A stretch of DNA of 64,000 bases from Bugula neritina (taxonomy: Eukaryota > Bryozoa > Gymnolaemata > Cheilostomatida > Bugulidae), in assembly GCA_964035545.1 (NCBI GenBank), contig OZ037765.1:4709698-4773697 (forward strand), given 5' to 3'. The notes below the pieces were generated by a model. It was not told the origin of the DNA. It searched no databases and saw only the letters and a program-made list of their open reading frames with translations. Position numbers and translations under genes: made by a program. This document shows, in pieces, positions 24,801-35,846 of the stretch (positions are counted from its first letter, which is position 1; every line of letters starts with the position of its first letter).

Positions 24801-27800
24801 ATTTGGATATGATAAGAGACCTTCTGTCCAGCAGTGTAGGCAATGTATATTCTCACAAAGTGTCAGCTTTGGATACGGTCATCGAGCACATGAAACACTC
24901 GGAGGAGGCAGTGTGTGAGTCAGCGTTACGCTGCCTTGCTGAACTGGCAGATGCTGCCGGCAGCAAACTAGATGAAGTCAGTCAACCATTGTTAGACATG
25001 GCCACCAATTCTGAGTCTACTGCTATAAGGTAATTTGTACTGTCAGTGTGGTACTGGTGGTAGTACTAGTAGCAGTAGTACTAGTACTAGTAGTAGCGGT
25101 AGTAGTAGTAGTAATACTAGTGGTACTAGTGGTAGGAGTGGTAGTAGTAGTAGTAGCAGTAGTACTCATAGAAAAATTAGTTAAGGTATTAGAAGTCTTG
25201 GTAGTCATAGTAACAGCTGCAGAGTTTTCAATTATGATAGCGGCATTATTTACTAGGCATGAAACTCAGTAGTAGGAGTTGTCTTCTGCCGTCAGGTCAC
25301 CACTCTAATGTGTTTTGTATGTAGAAATACGTCCAGCCTTTGCCTAGCAGCTTTCTGTAAGCACAATGAAGAGGCCAGAGATGAAGTGGTATTTAAAGCC
25401 CTTCGCTCACGTCTCGTAGAGGTTCAGACATTGGAGTTGTCTACTCTGAATATTCTAGATGCTATAGTCGCACAATGCAGCTCTGATGTACGTCTGTATG
25501 TGCTAACACAGCTACTTATCTCCTTTGAACAGTGTCCACCAGGTAAAGTAACCTTTGTCTGCAGAAACCTTTGTTTCCAGTATTTATAATTGAAGCTAAA
25601 TGTCGAAACTACTCAACAAATCAAAGTAATATATTGTTTTGGAATTCATCGAAAGCTATTATTTGCATGAGGTTGTTGGTAACTGAGTGACCATGATAGT
25701 TTTTTTGTATAAATGCGTGAATAGGGTAAATATTTACTTGCAAAATACTGAGGTATTGTCCACTAGCAGGCTTTCTGTATTTTTCCTTGTTGAACAAGAA
25801 ATTATTTCAAATAAAAGGTGGTTTTTACTTTCAGTTTTGTTTGTTGAATTATTTGACGATATTTTCAGATGAATACTAAACCCTGTAAGCTTCAATGCTA
25901 GTTCATTTCTATGATTTCTGTTGTTTCATTTCTTTTTTTTGTGTGTGGAAGGAACCCCCACCGATCACTAGAAATGAAATATAGCTTTTGTTTTGGTCCA
26001 ATATGAATTAAATTTTGCATTAGAATTGCAATTTGCTACTTCAATTTATAAAGCATTTATGAAATTAGAGTTGTCTTCCTTTGTTGTAGATAATAATGTC
26101 CTCACGGATGGAATACTTTCTAGCATACTCTGTGCTTTGTCCTCTCCACTTAAATTAGACTCGAGCATCTTAACGTCATTCATGCAGACGTGTTTTGAAA
26201 TAAAATTGCCAGAAATTGCAGACTCTACTAGAATGCTGATGAGTGACATCATCATGCAGATTGTAAACTTCACTGACAAAAGGTAGATCAGGGCAAACAA
26301 TAACGTTGGCTAAACTAATATGTTGATGTAGCCAAAAGATCTAAACTGCATGTGTTTGAACCTGTGGCTATAAAACAGAAATATTCATACAAAAATGTAA
26401 ATTGTTTAGCAATATTTATTGCAGGCATCTATAATATCAGTTGCTAATTTATAGGAGTTGCAACTTTAACAACTTAGTGCGTCAGCTTCATCATAAATAT
26501 TTAAGTTCTGATTCTGTTTGTAGTTATCTGCCCTCCATAGCCGAGTCAGCTTTGACAGCGTTGAATACTCTTCCGTATAATGTGACAGCTTTACAGTCGG
26601 TGCTGTGTTCTCTACCTCATGGGGTATGTTGGTGAATCTTCAATTAGTCCACTTATCACATCCTTTATAGCTTACAATACAGCGAGTCACCTAAGTTCTG
26701 AAATTTTGCCAGTTATATTCCTTATATAAAATATGAAATCAACGTATGTGGACGGAATGTTACACATTGTGTGTTTGACCAGGTACTGGATGATACTCAG
26801 CTGTTAGATGTTTTCCAACCGCTAACTTCTCAGTCACCATCACCTCTCATGCGGCTGTCAGCGTGTAAAATCTGTGCATCAGTCATTAATAAAAGCACTA
26901 AAAGTAAGTCACTCAGTCTCTGGACACACTCATCTACAAAAACCCATTTACCTATAACACGGGCTTTTCAATGATAAGAGGGAGTAACTCCTCAATGTGT
27001 TTTCTCATTGTCTAAAATTTCACTCTTCTATTTTTATTAATTGTTTAAATTTTAAAATTGAGATGTCAAAAGTTATTTTATGAGAGTTATCTCTCTACAA
27101 AGTACACTTTTATTAAACCTTATAATGCACTCTCTGATTGTAGCTGAAAACCTGTTGAAAGATATTCTTTCAGTATTCGACTCCCCCACAGTTAATACCT
27201 TACCATTATGTTTTTGGACTACCAAAGCCTTAGTTCTTAGAAATCACCATCTATCACAGGGATGCGTGTCTAAGGTAGGCCGTACCAGCATTGAACCTAG
27301 CAGTTGTTCTGGGTATTAGCTATCTGGGCTACTTAGTAGTTACTACAGTTTTACAACTGTTTAAGAAAGAAAGCATGCAACCTCTTGTACGTTGAATACA
27401 ACTGCACTGATTTAAACTATAGAGCCGAAAATTTATCTGCAATTTGTCTTCTCTTGTTTTTCTTGTCGAAGTTTCAAACTTACAAACTTATATTACACTA
27501 TCACTACTTATATTACACTATCACTACTTATATTACACTATCACTACTTATATTACACTACCACTGCTTATATTACACTATCACTACTTATATTACACTA
27601 TCACTACTTATATTACACTATCACTACTTATATTACACTATCACTACTTATATTACACTACCACTACTTATATTACACTATTACTACTTATATTACACTA
27701 TCACTACTTATATTACACTATCACTACTTATATTACACTACCACTACTTATATTACACTATTACTACTTATATTACACTATCACTACTTATATTACACTA

Positions 27801-30800
27801 TCACTACTTATATTACACTATCACTACTTATATTACACTATCACTGCTTATATTATACTATCACTACTTATATTACACTACCACTGCTTATATTACACTA
27901 TCACTACTTATATTACACTATCACTACTTATATTACACTATCACTACTTATATTACACTATCACTGCTTATATTATACTATCACTACTTATATTACACTA
28001 CCACTGCTTATATTACACTATCACTACTTATATTACACTATCACTACTTATATTACACTATCACTACCTATATTACACTATCACTACTTATATTACACTA
28101 TCACTACTTATATTACACTACCACTACTTATATTACACTATCACTACTTATATTACACTATCACTACTTATATTACACTATCACTACTTATATTACACTA
28201 TCACTACTTATATTACACTATCACTACCTATATTACACTATCACTACTTATATTACACTATCACTGCTTATATTACACTATCACTACTTATATTACACTA
28301 TCACTGCTTATATTACACTATCACTGCTTATATTACACTATCACTACTTATATTACACTATCACTACTTATATTACACTATCACTACTTATATTACACTA
28401 TCACTACTTATATTACACTATCACTGCTTATATTACACTATCACTACTTATATTACACTATCACTACTTATATTACACTATCACTACTCACTTATATTAC
28501 ACAGGTGGTGAGCTGGCTAAGAAATCCTATGCTATCAGCTGATGTAGCTCGAGGATTTGAAGTTATACTGAAAGATTACAGGGATGTATTGAGCAGTAAA
28601 CAACATCCCAACATTAGGTTGATGTATAAACAAAGGCTATTTATGTTGGTGTTTCCTGTCCTTCATGAGATGTCCTCCTCCATTGAACAGGGTAAATAAG
28701 TTGCTGTATCTTTGAATACAAAAAGCTTAGTGGTTGAATTAATTATTGTTGAAGTCACTAGAAAGGTAAAGAACAGTTTTGGTCGCTGAGATAGTCAAAG
28801 TAGTATGCAAAGATTAGCTGGTTTTCTCCTGCAACTAAGATCAGATGCATTTAATCATGGGAAAGCAGGGAAAACAGAAACGCTTTGTATTGTGGCTGAA
28901 TTGCAGTGAGCACAGAGTATGGAGAGCTGATGTTAGTCTGTATGATCAGAGACCATTTATATGAGACATTGTTATACTCTTTGCTAATTTGTAGAGCTGG
29001 TAGCTAATGTACACATAGCAGTGACGAACTTAATCAAATATATACCTAAACAAGTGGCATCTACAGAAAAGCAAAAGGTATGCCATAACTATTCCACAGT
29101 GTAAAGTGTATCCTGGGGTTGTATACAGGGTGTTTGTGGTGGCATGTTTGTTAAGCCAGAGTAGAAATATTGTGAAGAAGTTGAAAGATTATGCTGTCAA
29201 GAAATTAACAACAAAGCAGCCAATAAAACTGGGTTAAAGTACAGATACTACGAACTTATTTACTTTGCTGCTAATAATAAATACCAATTTGTTGAACCCT
29301 TCTGGACCAAAATCATGTGCTAAATTAAACTGAGGAAGTTTGAAATAACTTTTTGTTATAATCTATAAAAGCGAGCATTACTTCCCTTACTATATTTGTA
29401 GTCCGAACTAGGGTTAAAGGTTAAGTTTAATTCTACTTTCAACATGCTTATAAAAGTAGTTCTCCTTTGCTAATTTTAACTGTTCATCCAAATGTTGAAG
29501 TTGTATGCCCTCTTCAGAGTCCAATTGTGATCTAATAAAATAGTATCTGTATTCAAAGAGCTTCAACTTTGACTGTAGTTACTATGATGTGTAACACATA
29601 ACTTTATGTTTAAACAGCTGATGACGCTGTTAGTGAAACTACTCCAGTCTGAAGACATCGAGGTGCTACAACAAACTCTACAGTTGATAGATGCTGACTC
29701 CGACAGCGGTCTATTAGAGCAGCATGTGGATACTCTACTGCCAATCCTAATTAGACTGAGCATTTGCTCCCCTAGCATGGTAGGTATATACTGCAATATG
29801 CTCCCCTAGCATGGTAGGTATATACTGCAATATGCTCTTCTAGCATGGTAGGTATAGACTGCTATATGCTCCCCTAGTATGGTAGGTATAGACTGCTATA
29901 TGCCCCTTTAGTGTAGTAGGTATAGACTGTTATATGCTCCTCTAGTATGGTAGGTATAAACTGCTATATGCTCCTCTAGTATGGTAAATATAGACTGCTA
30001 TATGCTCCCCTAGCATGGTAGGTATAGACTGTTATATGCTCCCCTAGCATGGCAGGTATAGACTGTTAGATGCTCCTCTAGTATGGTAGGTATAGACTGC
30101 TATATACCCCTCTAGTATGGTAGGTATAGACTGTTAGATGCTCCTCTAGCATGGTAGGTATAGACTGCTATATGCTCCTCTAGTATAGTAGGTATAGACT
30201 GCCATATGCTCCTCTAGTATGGTAGGTATAAATAGACTTGTGTAAAACACTAACAGATACATAAAATGCAGAAATTGACCCACTAATGATTTTTGTTTGC
30301 TATTTTTGAAATAGAAATAACAAGTTACTAAAATTACTCAATGAATTGCTAGCTTTATTTAATAAAACCATACGATTTGTAACTGACTCATCTTTCAAAC
30401 AAGTTCTTCGTTTCTCAACATACCTGCATACTATTACTATCCACTGCTACTAACTAACTGTGTTTGCAGCAAGTACGCATCTCCTCCCTGAAGTGTCTAG
30501 CCACCATGTCTAAACTGACCACCCTCCTCATCGTACCTCACATGAACTCCGTCATCAAGCAACTCCTTCCTGCCCTTGATGATAAGAAACGTCTAGTCAG
30601 AAAAGAAGCTGTCAAAACTAGAAATATTTGGTAAGATTTTATCATTACACTCTCCTATTTCCTCACTTCGTCATCAACTTAATGTTTTCATTAATATTAA
30701 GGTGCAGTAGGTTCATTTCTTGTTGGTCGCCTTGTGCCCTTTTTTAAAATGCACAAATGTGGATATTGTTGTTATATAAAAGACACTTTAAGCTGAATTC

Positions 30801-30972
30801 ACCAAACTGTATGTGGGTGTGTAGTGTAATAAACTACTTTCACGTTTTCAAGTATCCAAAAATCTAGGTCTATTTCAATATTAACAATCAATTTATTCCA
30901 TGTTTGTTACTTTAGTAGTTGTGTGTTTTCAATTCTAGGTGCATGGTTAGAGATGGACACGAGTCTCACTGA
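18838..30972 (+). CDS. MMS19: MMS19, cytosolic Fe-S cluster targeting factor, complete, 21 exons
   Basis: A HEAT-repeat scaffold of the cytosolic iron-sulfur targeting complex (with CIAO1 and CIA2B) that delivers clusters to DNA-metabolism enzymes such as XPD and DNA polymerases. Exons: 18838-18907, 19827-19875, 20081-20264, 20704-20848, 21167-21292, 21427-21488, 22290-22451, 22787-22945, 23754-23811, 24284-24438, 24782-25029, 25325-25542, 26090-26282, 26524-26623, 26783-26903, 27144-27274, 28505-28691, 28995-29077, 29618-29779, 30470-30630 and 30939-30972. They total 2808 nt (935 codons plus stop) with every phase matching; human MMS19 is about 1030 residues. Diagnostic blocks are QMIDGEKDPRNLL (exon 5), CYFPVDFTP across exons 6/7, FSQYCLPLLIEKI (exon 7), WTTKALVLRNHHLS (exon 16) and DDKKRLVRKEAV (exon 20). 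The exon 1 donor (GTGGGC) is weak, but exon 1 joins exon 2 in phase and copy 2 has a better donor there. The last exon is 34 nt. Confidence 0.95.
19080..19640. repeat. ATTATCATTATG-type low-complexity repeats in MMS19 intron 1
   Basis: Imperfect short repeats of ATTATCAT and ATGATAAT words that can pair with each other as inverted repeats. A diverged homologous tract is found at 43,480-44,280 in intron 1 of the second MMS19 copy, so it predates the duplication. Confidence 0.65.
21275..21365 (+). repeat. Tandem copies of the MMS19 exon 5 donor junction
   Basis: The exon 5 end and donor (CAACTTTCCTATTG then GTTAGTT) recur in the intron as a diverged copy reading CCAACTTTCCTATTTGTTAG, with a weaker middle copy around TTGTTGGTTACTCC. 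The matching intron of copy 2 (45,792 onward) shows the same structure. Confidence 0.7.
25030..25195. repeat. GTAGTACTA/GTAGTG trinucleotide-like tract after MMS19 exon 11
   Basis: A run of GTA, GTG and ACTAGTA words starts about 25 bases after the exon 11 donor. Homologous tracts of different length follow the exon 11 copies at 50,882 and 54,803. Long open frames in it are repeat artefacts. Confidence 0.9.
27478..28494. repeat. 20-bp minisatellite, about 51 units, MMS19 intron 16
   Basis: A very regular unit TATATTACACTATCACTACT (20 bp) with point variants such as ACTGCT, CCACTA and ATACTA. The array runs to within about 10 bases of the acceptor of exon 17. The acceptor itself (TTATATTACACAG, ending 28504) looks like a final, slightly altered unit. 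Two overlapping long open frames across it (Tyr/Thr/Leu/His-rich) are artefacts. Confidence 0.97.
29762..30235 (+). repeat. 34-bp minisatellite made of the MMS19 exon 19 donor junction, about 14 units
   Basis: The exon 19 end (GCTCCCCTAGCATG) plus its donor GTAGGTATA is repeated about 14 times with spacing near 34 bp. Most units keep both the exon-like end (CTAGCATG or CTAGTATG) and a GTAGGT donor. The first unit is the true exon end at 29779. Use of a downstream copy would bring in an in-frame TAG. Confidence 0.93.
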
Positions 30973-31191
30973 AGAGGATCTTTCTAATTGTTACCCAATT
31001 ACAAATGCAAGCTTAATTTTACTCCACATCAAAGCTTTTAACCATCATCAATATTTTAAAGTGATGCTCGACTTTAAGCTAATACGTTGGATGAACAAAT
31101 GTATTGACTTGGATAAAGTAAAAACTCATAAATGGCATGGCTACCTCCAAACAGAAGCAACTACTGCTTCCAGTAAAATTAGGTTACCACT

Positions 31192-31197
31192 AATAAA
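31192..31197 (+). promoter_or_regulatory. Candidate poly(A) signal of MMS19
   Basis: AATAAA 220 bases past the MMS19 stop; a second AATAAA lies at 31438-31443. The surrounding 3' flank (30,640-31,480) is copied at 55,990-56,636 and in part at 61,614-62,060. Confidence 0.45.
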
Positions 31198-31589
31198 CCC
31201 TAAAATTGCTTCACCCACTTGATCTGTGCCTAATTTATATTTATAATGTTGACATTATCTTGGGCCTAAAAATTTTTGAAAACATTCACACGTATAAAAC
31301 ATTAGAACAAATTTTCCAATTACTATTTTAGAAAACGAAGTGTCGGAAATGTTGAATAGTTAAAACTTTTTATTAGCAAAACTGAATTTTCAACTATAAA
31401 ACTTATTAATCCAAATTATGAGGCTCTACACTCATAAAATAAAATTATGATACTAAAAGAAATCTTAAAATGAGAATTTCTAGTGAAAGGAGCTCCTGGT
31501 ATAAAAAATATGTTAAATTTACTGTGAGAGCACAGTATACAAATTTAGTCAAATGCCAACAAATTGAGAAATTTAAGGAAGTAAGTTGG

Positions 31590-32286
31590 CAAAATGATGC
31601 ATCATAAGCCTTCTCCACGTTCCCGGTTTTCTGTTTCCTTTAACTTCCATCTCATGCATTCTGCTGATACCATCTTCTTTCTTTCTTCTACATATAAGTC
31701 GGAAGTCCGAACCACTGCAGCCTTCTTTTCATCAGTTCTAACACATTCATTACTTTCACTTCTTGCCTTATGCTTTTATTGGTCTTGTGTTCTTCGAGAG
31801 TAATTCCTAGGCAGTAACACGGCATTCTCATCTCCTACACTAGCTTTTTTCGAAAGGTAATCGGTCACTGGTCATGTTTCAGCTTTGTACAGTAGCACCT
31901 GTCGTATCACTGTCTTGTAAATGAGCACCTTTAGTTTCTTTGGAACTTTCTGGTCACATAAAATATCGGTCAGCTCCCTCCATTTATCCCAGGCTCTACC
32001 AATGCGCACTTGTACTTCTGTCCTGCATCCTCCCTCCTGGTGGATTGTAGTTCTCAGGTATTTGAATGTGACTTTTTGAGGCAAAGTGGCATGTGCAGAG
32101 CTTTCATATTCCTTTAATTTGATGTCATCACTGTCTTCTTTTGGTGATAGGTGTAATGTTTGTTGTTTGTTGTACGTTTGCGTGGGTAATAATAAAGATG
32201 AGACCATTGAAATAATGTATCGTGACGTAAGGTATAAAGTGTACAGTTTGACAGCATAGAAAGAACTTCTTCTCATCATAATTGTG

Positions 32287-32290
<4 letters not shown>
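31590..32290 (-). mobile_element. Degenerate non-LTR retrotransposon, end of reverse transcriptase
   Basis: The minus strand reads FKYLRTTIHQEGGC, RIGRAWDKWRELTDILCD, KLKVLIYKTVIRQVLLYKAET and, after frame breaks, EMRMPCYCLGITLEEH and LELMKRRLQWF. These match the thumb/C-terminal part of L1/RTE-like reverse transcriptases (the family form is FKYLGS-IYKTV-LLYGAE). Stops and frameshifts make it non-coding. Shorter copies of its last part lie at 58,425-58,735 and 62,070-62,370. Confidence 0.8.

Positions 32291-32291
<1 letters not shown>

Positions 32292-32325
<34 letters not shown>
32292..32325. repeat. (TA)n tract
   Basis: An uninterrupted TA run directly beside the non-LTR fragment; other (TA)n runs are at 46,102-46,138 and 47,204-47,236. 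Confidence 0.95.
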
Positions 32326-32330
<5 letters not shown>

Positions 32331-32492
32331 AGTTTTCAGAACTACTAGTTGTGGGTATGCTTGTGTGTTATCAATTATTGCATCACGCTGTGAGGTTATG
32401 CAATGAACTGAGCTAGTGAGAAAATATATTTAAAAAATAAGATACAAGTAGAAAAGAATGTACATCAGTTGATAAAATGAACAAAAGTTACA

Positions 32493-32837
32493 ATGTTACA
32501 TCAGTTAACCTGTTTGTTACTAGCGTAGTCCTCGTGTGTCAGTGGGCGCCAGAAGGTGCTGCATATACATGGGAGGTTGGCCCTGATTGGTCAACCTATA
32601 TTCCACTTCTTATTGGTTATATCATTTGGCGGACATTTATATCCTGTTGCCCCATATTAGCCTGCGGCGCCTGCCGCATGTGGAACAGCACGACTAGCCA
32701 AAAAACTATCGCATATGTTTGGCATATGTTCAGTGTAGAATCAGTCTACCACTGGAGCTCATTCTACTTACAATAAAGATTCTACTAAGACAACACTACA
32801 TCTTGTTCTTCTCATACAAAGAGTTATGTTACGTTAC
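32493..32837 (+). mobile_element. Candidate solo LTR
   Basis: A 345-base segment starting TGTTACATCAG and ending ATGTTACGTTACA (TG...CA form) with inverted CCAAT boxes (TGATTGGTC, TATTGGTTA) in its first half and AATAAAG at about 32,772 near its end, the order seen in LTRs. No target-site duplication could be confirmed, so this is tentative. The 99-codon open frame across it does not resemble a known protein. Confidence 0.3.
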
Positions 32838-33014
32838 AAAGTCCTCAAATGTGTAAGTGTTGTCTGCAAGACTCCACAAACATCTAACTTCAGATGAAGG
32901 TGATGCTGTGGCTTTGAGTTTTGCTGTCATTTTGTTATGGCCACACTTCAGTCCATAAGGTAGAATGTAGTTATAGTCTGATTCATGTTTCACCTTCATA
33001 CATATATCGATATA

Positions 33015-33272
33015 CAACAGAGCTGCCAGCCTTCCTATTGTACAAAATACAGGGGCCCAACAAGGGAGCAACAGCGTTGTCAGCCATCCAGTAGTACAAA
33101 ACGTAGGGGCTCCACAAAAAGGAAATAAAGGCACAGGAAAGGTGGAGCTAAGAAAAAAGGAAATAGAGTCAAGCAAGATGCAGCACTAGGACAGGGGGCT
33201 GGTATAGGACAAGGAGCTGGAATAGCAAATGGAGGTGTCATCACACTAACAAGAATAAACGTGAGTAGCTAA
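33015..33272 (+). other. Unrecognised basic, repeat-bearing open frame with one internal stop
   Basis: One frame reads two tandem CQPS-x(2)-TK-x-RG modules, then a Lys/Arg-rich stretch broken by a single TAA, then a Gly/Ala/Gln repeat (GQGAGIGQGAGIANGG). A consensus-like donor (GTGAGT) follows AATAAAC at 33,261. I recognise no family. It might be a decayed exon or the basic tail of a retroelement Gag. The opposite strand also has an open frame (32829-33176), so frame alone is weak evidence. Confidence 0.25.
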
Positions 33273-33279
33273 AAGAACG

Positions 33280-34619
33280 TAGTTTAGCATAGAGATGCAT
33301 GAAACATATGGTACAAGTGCAGGTGAAGAAAGGAGACTGTTTGAGCTGCTGTCATACACTGTTATTGATGAGGAAAGAACTTCAGCACTTCCTAAAAAAC
33401 AATGTAGTTTCACTTTATTGTTAGGAGTTGTCTGCTTATATTTATTTTAAAACATGGGTAGACAACTGCTAACAAACTGTAAATTCAAATTTTATTGTTG
33501 GCAGATCAAGTATAATAATATTATTAATATAACCTAAGCATAATGTAATTTTTATTGAGAGAAATAATTATTGCAAAATAACTGTTGCGTTTTATTATAT
33601 AATGCATGTTTATTATCGCAGGCCGAAAGAAAAGAGCAAATTTTTAGAGAAAAAGTGAATAACAGTAATTGCTGGGTTTATATAACAATCTAAAAAGATA
33701 GCTATAATATATTTTGTAGTAGCCAAAACCTTACATTGCTTGTATAAAACAAAATGTATAGCTAACATAGTTATGATAATATAAGTAAAGCTCTAATTAT
33801 TCCACAAGCTTTCCAAACTCATGGTATAGCTGATATAGCTTCCATGAGTAGAAGTAATAATACATACATGTAGATTCAACTACAACTGTAAAGCACACCA
33901 ATATATTTTAGAAGCCGCAAGTGTCTCAACTTTTTAATATTTTGAAACAATAAAATAATAATAAGTAGTAATAAAAAGATGCAATTAATTGTGAAAAAAC
34001 GCTACTTACCCCACTCAACACAGCACAACAATACTAATGTCGTGCATGAAGAAAAGCTGTGCATTATCAGGTTGTTCCAATGTTTATATATTAACTTAGA
34101 AAAAGCTATGTTGTTGGAAGTTTGTGTATTGTTGGAGCACATAATTTTGTCCTGAGTCTAATAAAACATTCTGAACCAAATTATAGGGATGCCTTGTATT
34201 TTGCTTTCATAGTCAATGTATTCTATAATATATAAGGCTTATTATAATAGTTATGCAGCCTTTGAAATGAGCAAATTTGCTTCCAAATAGAAAAAGCCGA
34301 ACTTCTATCTTCATCACTTATTATAAAAGCAATAAATAAATAAATAAAGCAATAAATAGAAGTCCTATATTGGAGCAATGAAACTATTAACATAATATTA
34401 TTCTTAGATTACTTGCCATGAGTAGTTGTGGTATAGCTAGAATTAGCAAAACATTGTTTAGAAACATTTTTGTATAGGCTGCAATTAAAATATTTAATAA
34501 ATATTTTTAAAAAAAATTCACTTACTTTAAGCTGACTATATAGTGACTTACAATGCATCAAAGGTGAAATATCAATTCAAGTACTGCTTATATACATTGT
34601 AAATAAATGTATGAGTTAT
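33280..34619. other. Spacer with no recognised gene
   Basis: AT-rich sequence, part of the transposon-rich spacer between MMS19 and its second copy. I see no exon, RNA gene or clear repeat family in it. Confidence 0.4.
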
Positions 34620-34990
34620 AGAGTCAAGTCAAGCCTCTCCATAGCATATAACTTGGTAGTGTTAGCTTGTTGTTCAAACACAATCTTCTTAATTTTTTTC
34701 CAAAGCCATTAATTTTCAGCTAGTTGCTTAACCTCCTTGAGAAATACAAGTATTGCAGATAACGGGTCATCTATATGATTCAAACTTCATGTAATTATGC
34801 CAACCCATGAATCGTAAGCATTAAAGCCTGAAGGGAATCTGACTGGTACTATAAACTGTTTGAAATTTGGTGCATGTTTGCAAATTTCTGACAAACTGTG
34901 GTTTAGAGCCACTGTATTATAGCGTACTACAATTGAATCTAAATACAAGCATCATGAGATTGGGAAACTCCTGCAGGAAGCATACATTTA
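34620..34990 (-). pseudogene. Leucine-rich-repeat gene fragment, decayed
   Basis: On the minus strand this stretch is similar to the better-preserved LRR fragment at 61,010-61,430 (shared FPNLM-L, L-QICK-type, PTHESW-region DNA words), but stops break every frame. The family is a non-canonical LRR protein; I cannot name it with confidence. Confidence 0.55.
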
Positions 34991-35204
34991 TCTGGCCATT
35001 AAAAGCATAACAAATGAAATTATTTTTCAAAAGTATATGGAATGAGTGGAAAACCATATTTTATATGTCTTATTTATGTATATGCTACAAAATATGCAAC
35101 CTGCAGCAATTATTTGGACTTAATTGTGTAATAACTCATAGGTAGGCATTTTGAATTTATATAGAGTATATTTTTGAACATTACTAATACTGTGACCCTC
35201 AGCT

Positions 35205-35287
35205 CAAACTAAAGTTTACAATGTGGCCCTCGCCACACGAATATTTCTTTTCAGTGGCCGGTGGTCTGAAAAGGTTGGACACCCCTG
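35205..35287. mobile_element. hAT-type terminal fragment (right end)
   Basis: Ends GAAAAGGTTGGACACCCCTG, the reverse complement of the common hAT terminus CAGGGGTGTCCAACC. A matching left end was not found, so the element is truncated or its other end has decayed. Confidence 0.5.
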
Positions 35288-35288
35288 G

Positions 35289-35534
35289 CAGGGGTGGGCA
35301 ACTTGGGCCTCCAGGGCCACTTTCAGCCCTTTGCCCATTTTTCATTAGGCCCTTTTAATACTTAAGATAAGTAAAATCTGTCATCATTATTCTGATTAGC
35401 CCAGCATAGGTTTGGTGACAACTGACAAGTTACTTTATTATATTAAATGATATTTTTATGTGTTTTTATGAGTCAGCCCTTCGTTTTGGCTGACTCCTTA
35501 ACTTGGCCCCGAGCAAATAGAGTTGCCCACCCGG
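35289..35534. mobile_element. Short non-autonomous hAT-like element
   Basis: Starts CAGGGGTGGGCAACTTGGGC and ends with GAGTTGCCCACCCGG, giving inverted termini of about 14 bp, diverged at the very end. It lies directly beside the hAT right end at 35,287. About 246 bp long with no coding capacity. Confidence 0.6.
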
Positions 35535-35539
35535 TCAGC

Positions 35540-35846
35540 TAGTTAACTTTGATAATTGCAATGAGCTACAGTCCAATGGAAAATTGGTCGTTGTGGGTAC
35601 GGAATTCCTATTGGTTAAAGGCTTAATTACGCGTTCAGCGCGGGCAAATAAAGGTAGCTCGCAAGCCGCATTCTCAGTTCAGTTTCCTGTCAGTTTCAGT
35701 AACCAGCGTGCTTGAAGTTAAAGTTAATTTAAAGTCACTTTTCTCTCTTTGAGCTTGTACAAGCATCTCTACTGCTACTGCACCATTGATCGATCTACTA
35801 GAAACATTTATTTTTAGAACATTCAACATAAAATTAAATCACCTAG
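35540..35846 (+). promoter_or_regulatory. Candidate promoter/5' UTR of the second MMS19 copy
   Basis: CCAAT boxes at 35573-35577 (plus) and, inverted, at 35583-35587 and 35610-35614, followed by GCGTTCAGCGCGGGCAAATA, about 200 bases before the ATG at 35847. From about 35,690 onward it is a diverged copy of the sequence preceding MMS19 exon 1. Confidence 0.4.

Noticed and set aside
25023-25272. Val/Thr/Ser-rich open frames after exon 11
   Set aside because: They are repeat-driven frames in the GTA/GTG tract; the same is true at 50,864-51,139 and 54,789-55,065.
27478-28494. CRISPR array
   Set aside because: The unit repeats without unique spacers, in a eukaryotic intron; the same holds for the other tandem arrays.
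27385-28542. Long Tyr/Leu/Thr-rich open frames (355-385 codons)
   Set aside because: They are products of the 20-bp intronic minisatellite; MMS19 exons 16 and 17 flank it and splice in phase.
18838-30972. GCN1 or another HEAT-repeat protein
   Set aside because: The first impression came from the HEAT repeats; the DGEKDPRNLL, CYFPVDFTP and DDKKRLVRKEAV blocks and the exon-by-exon order match MMS19.
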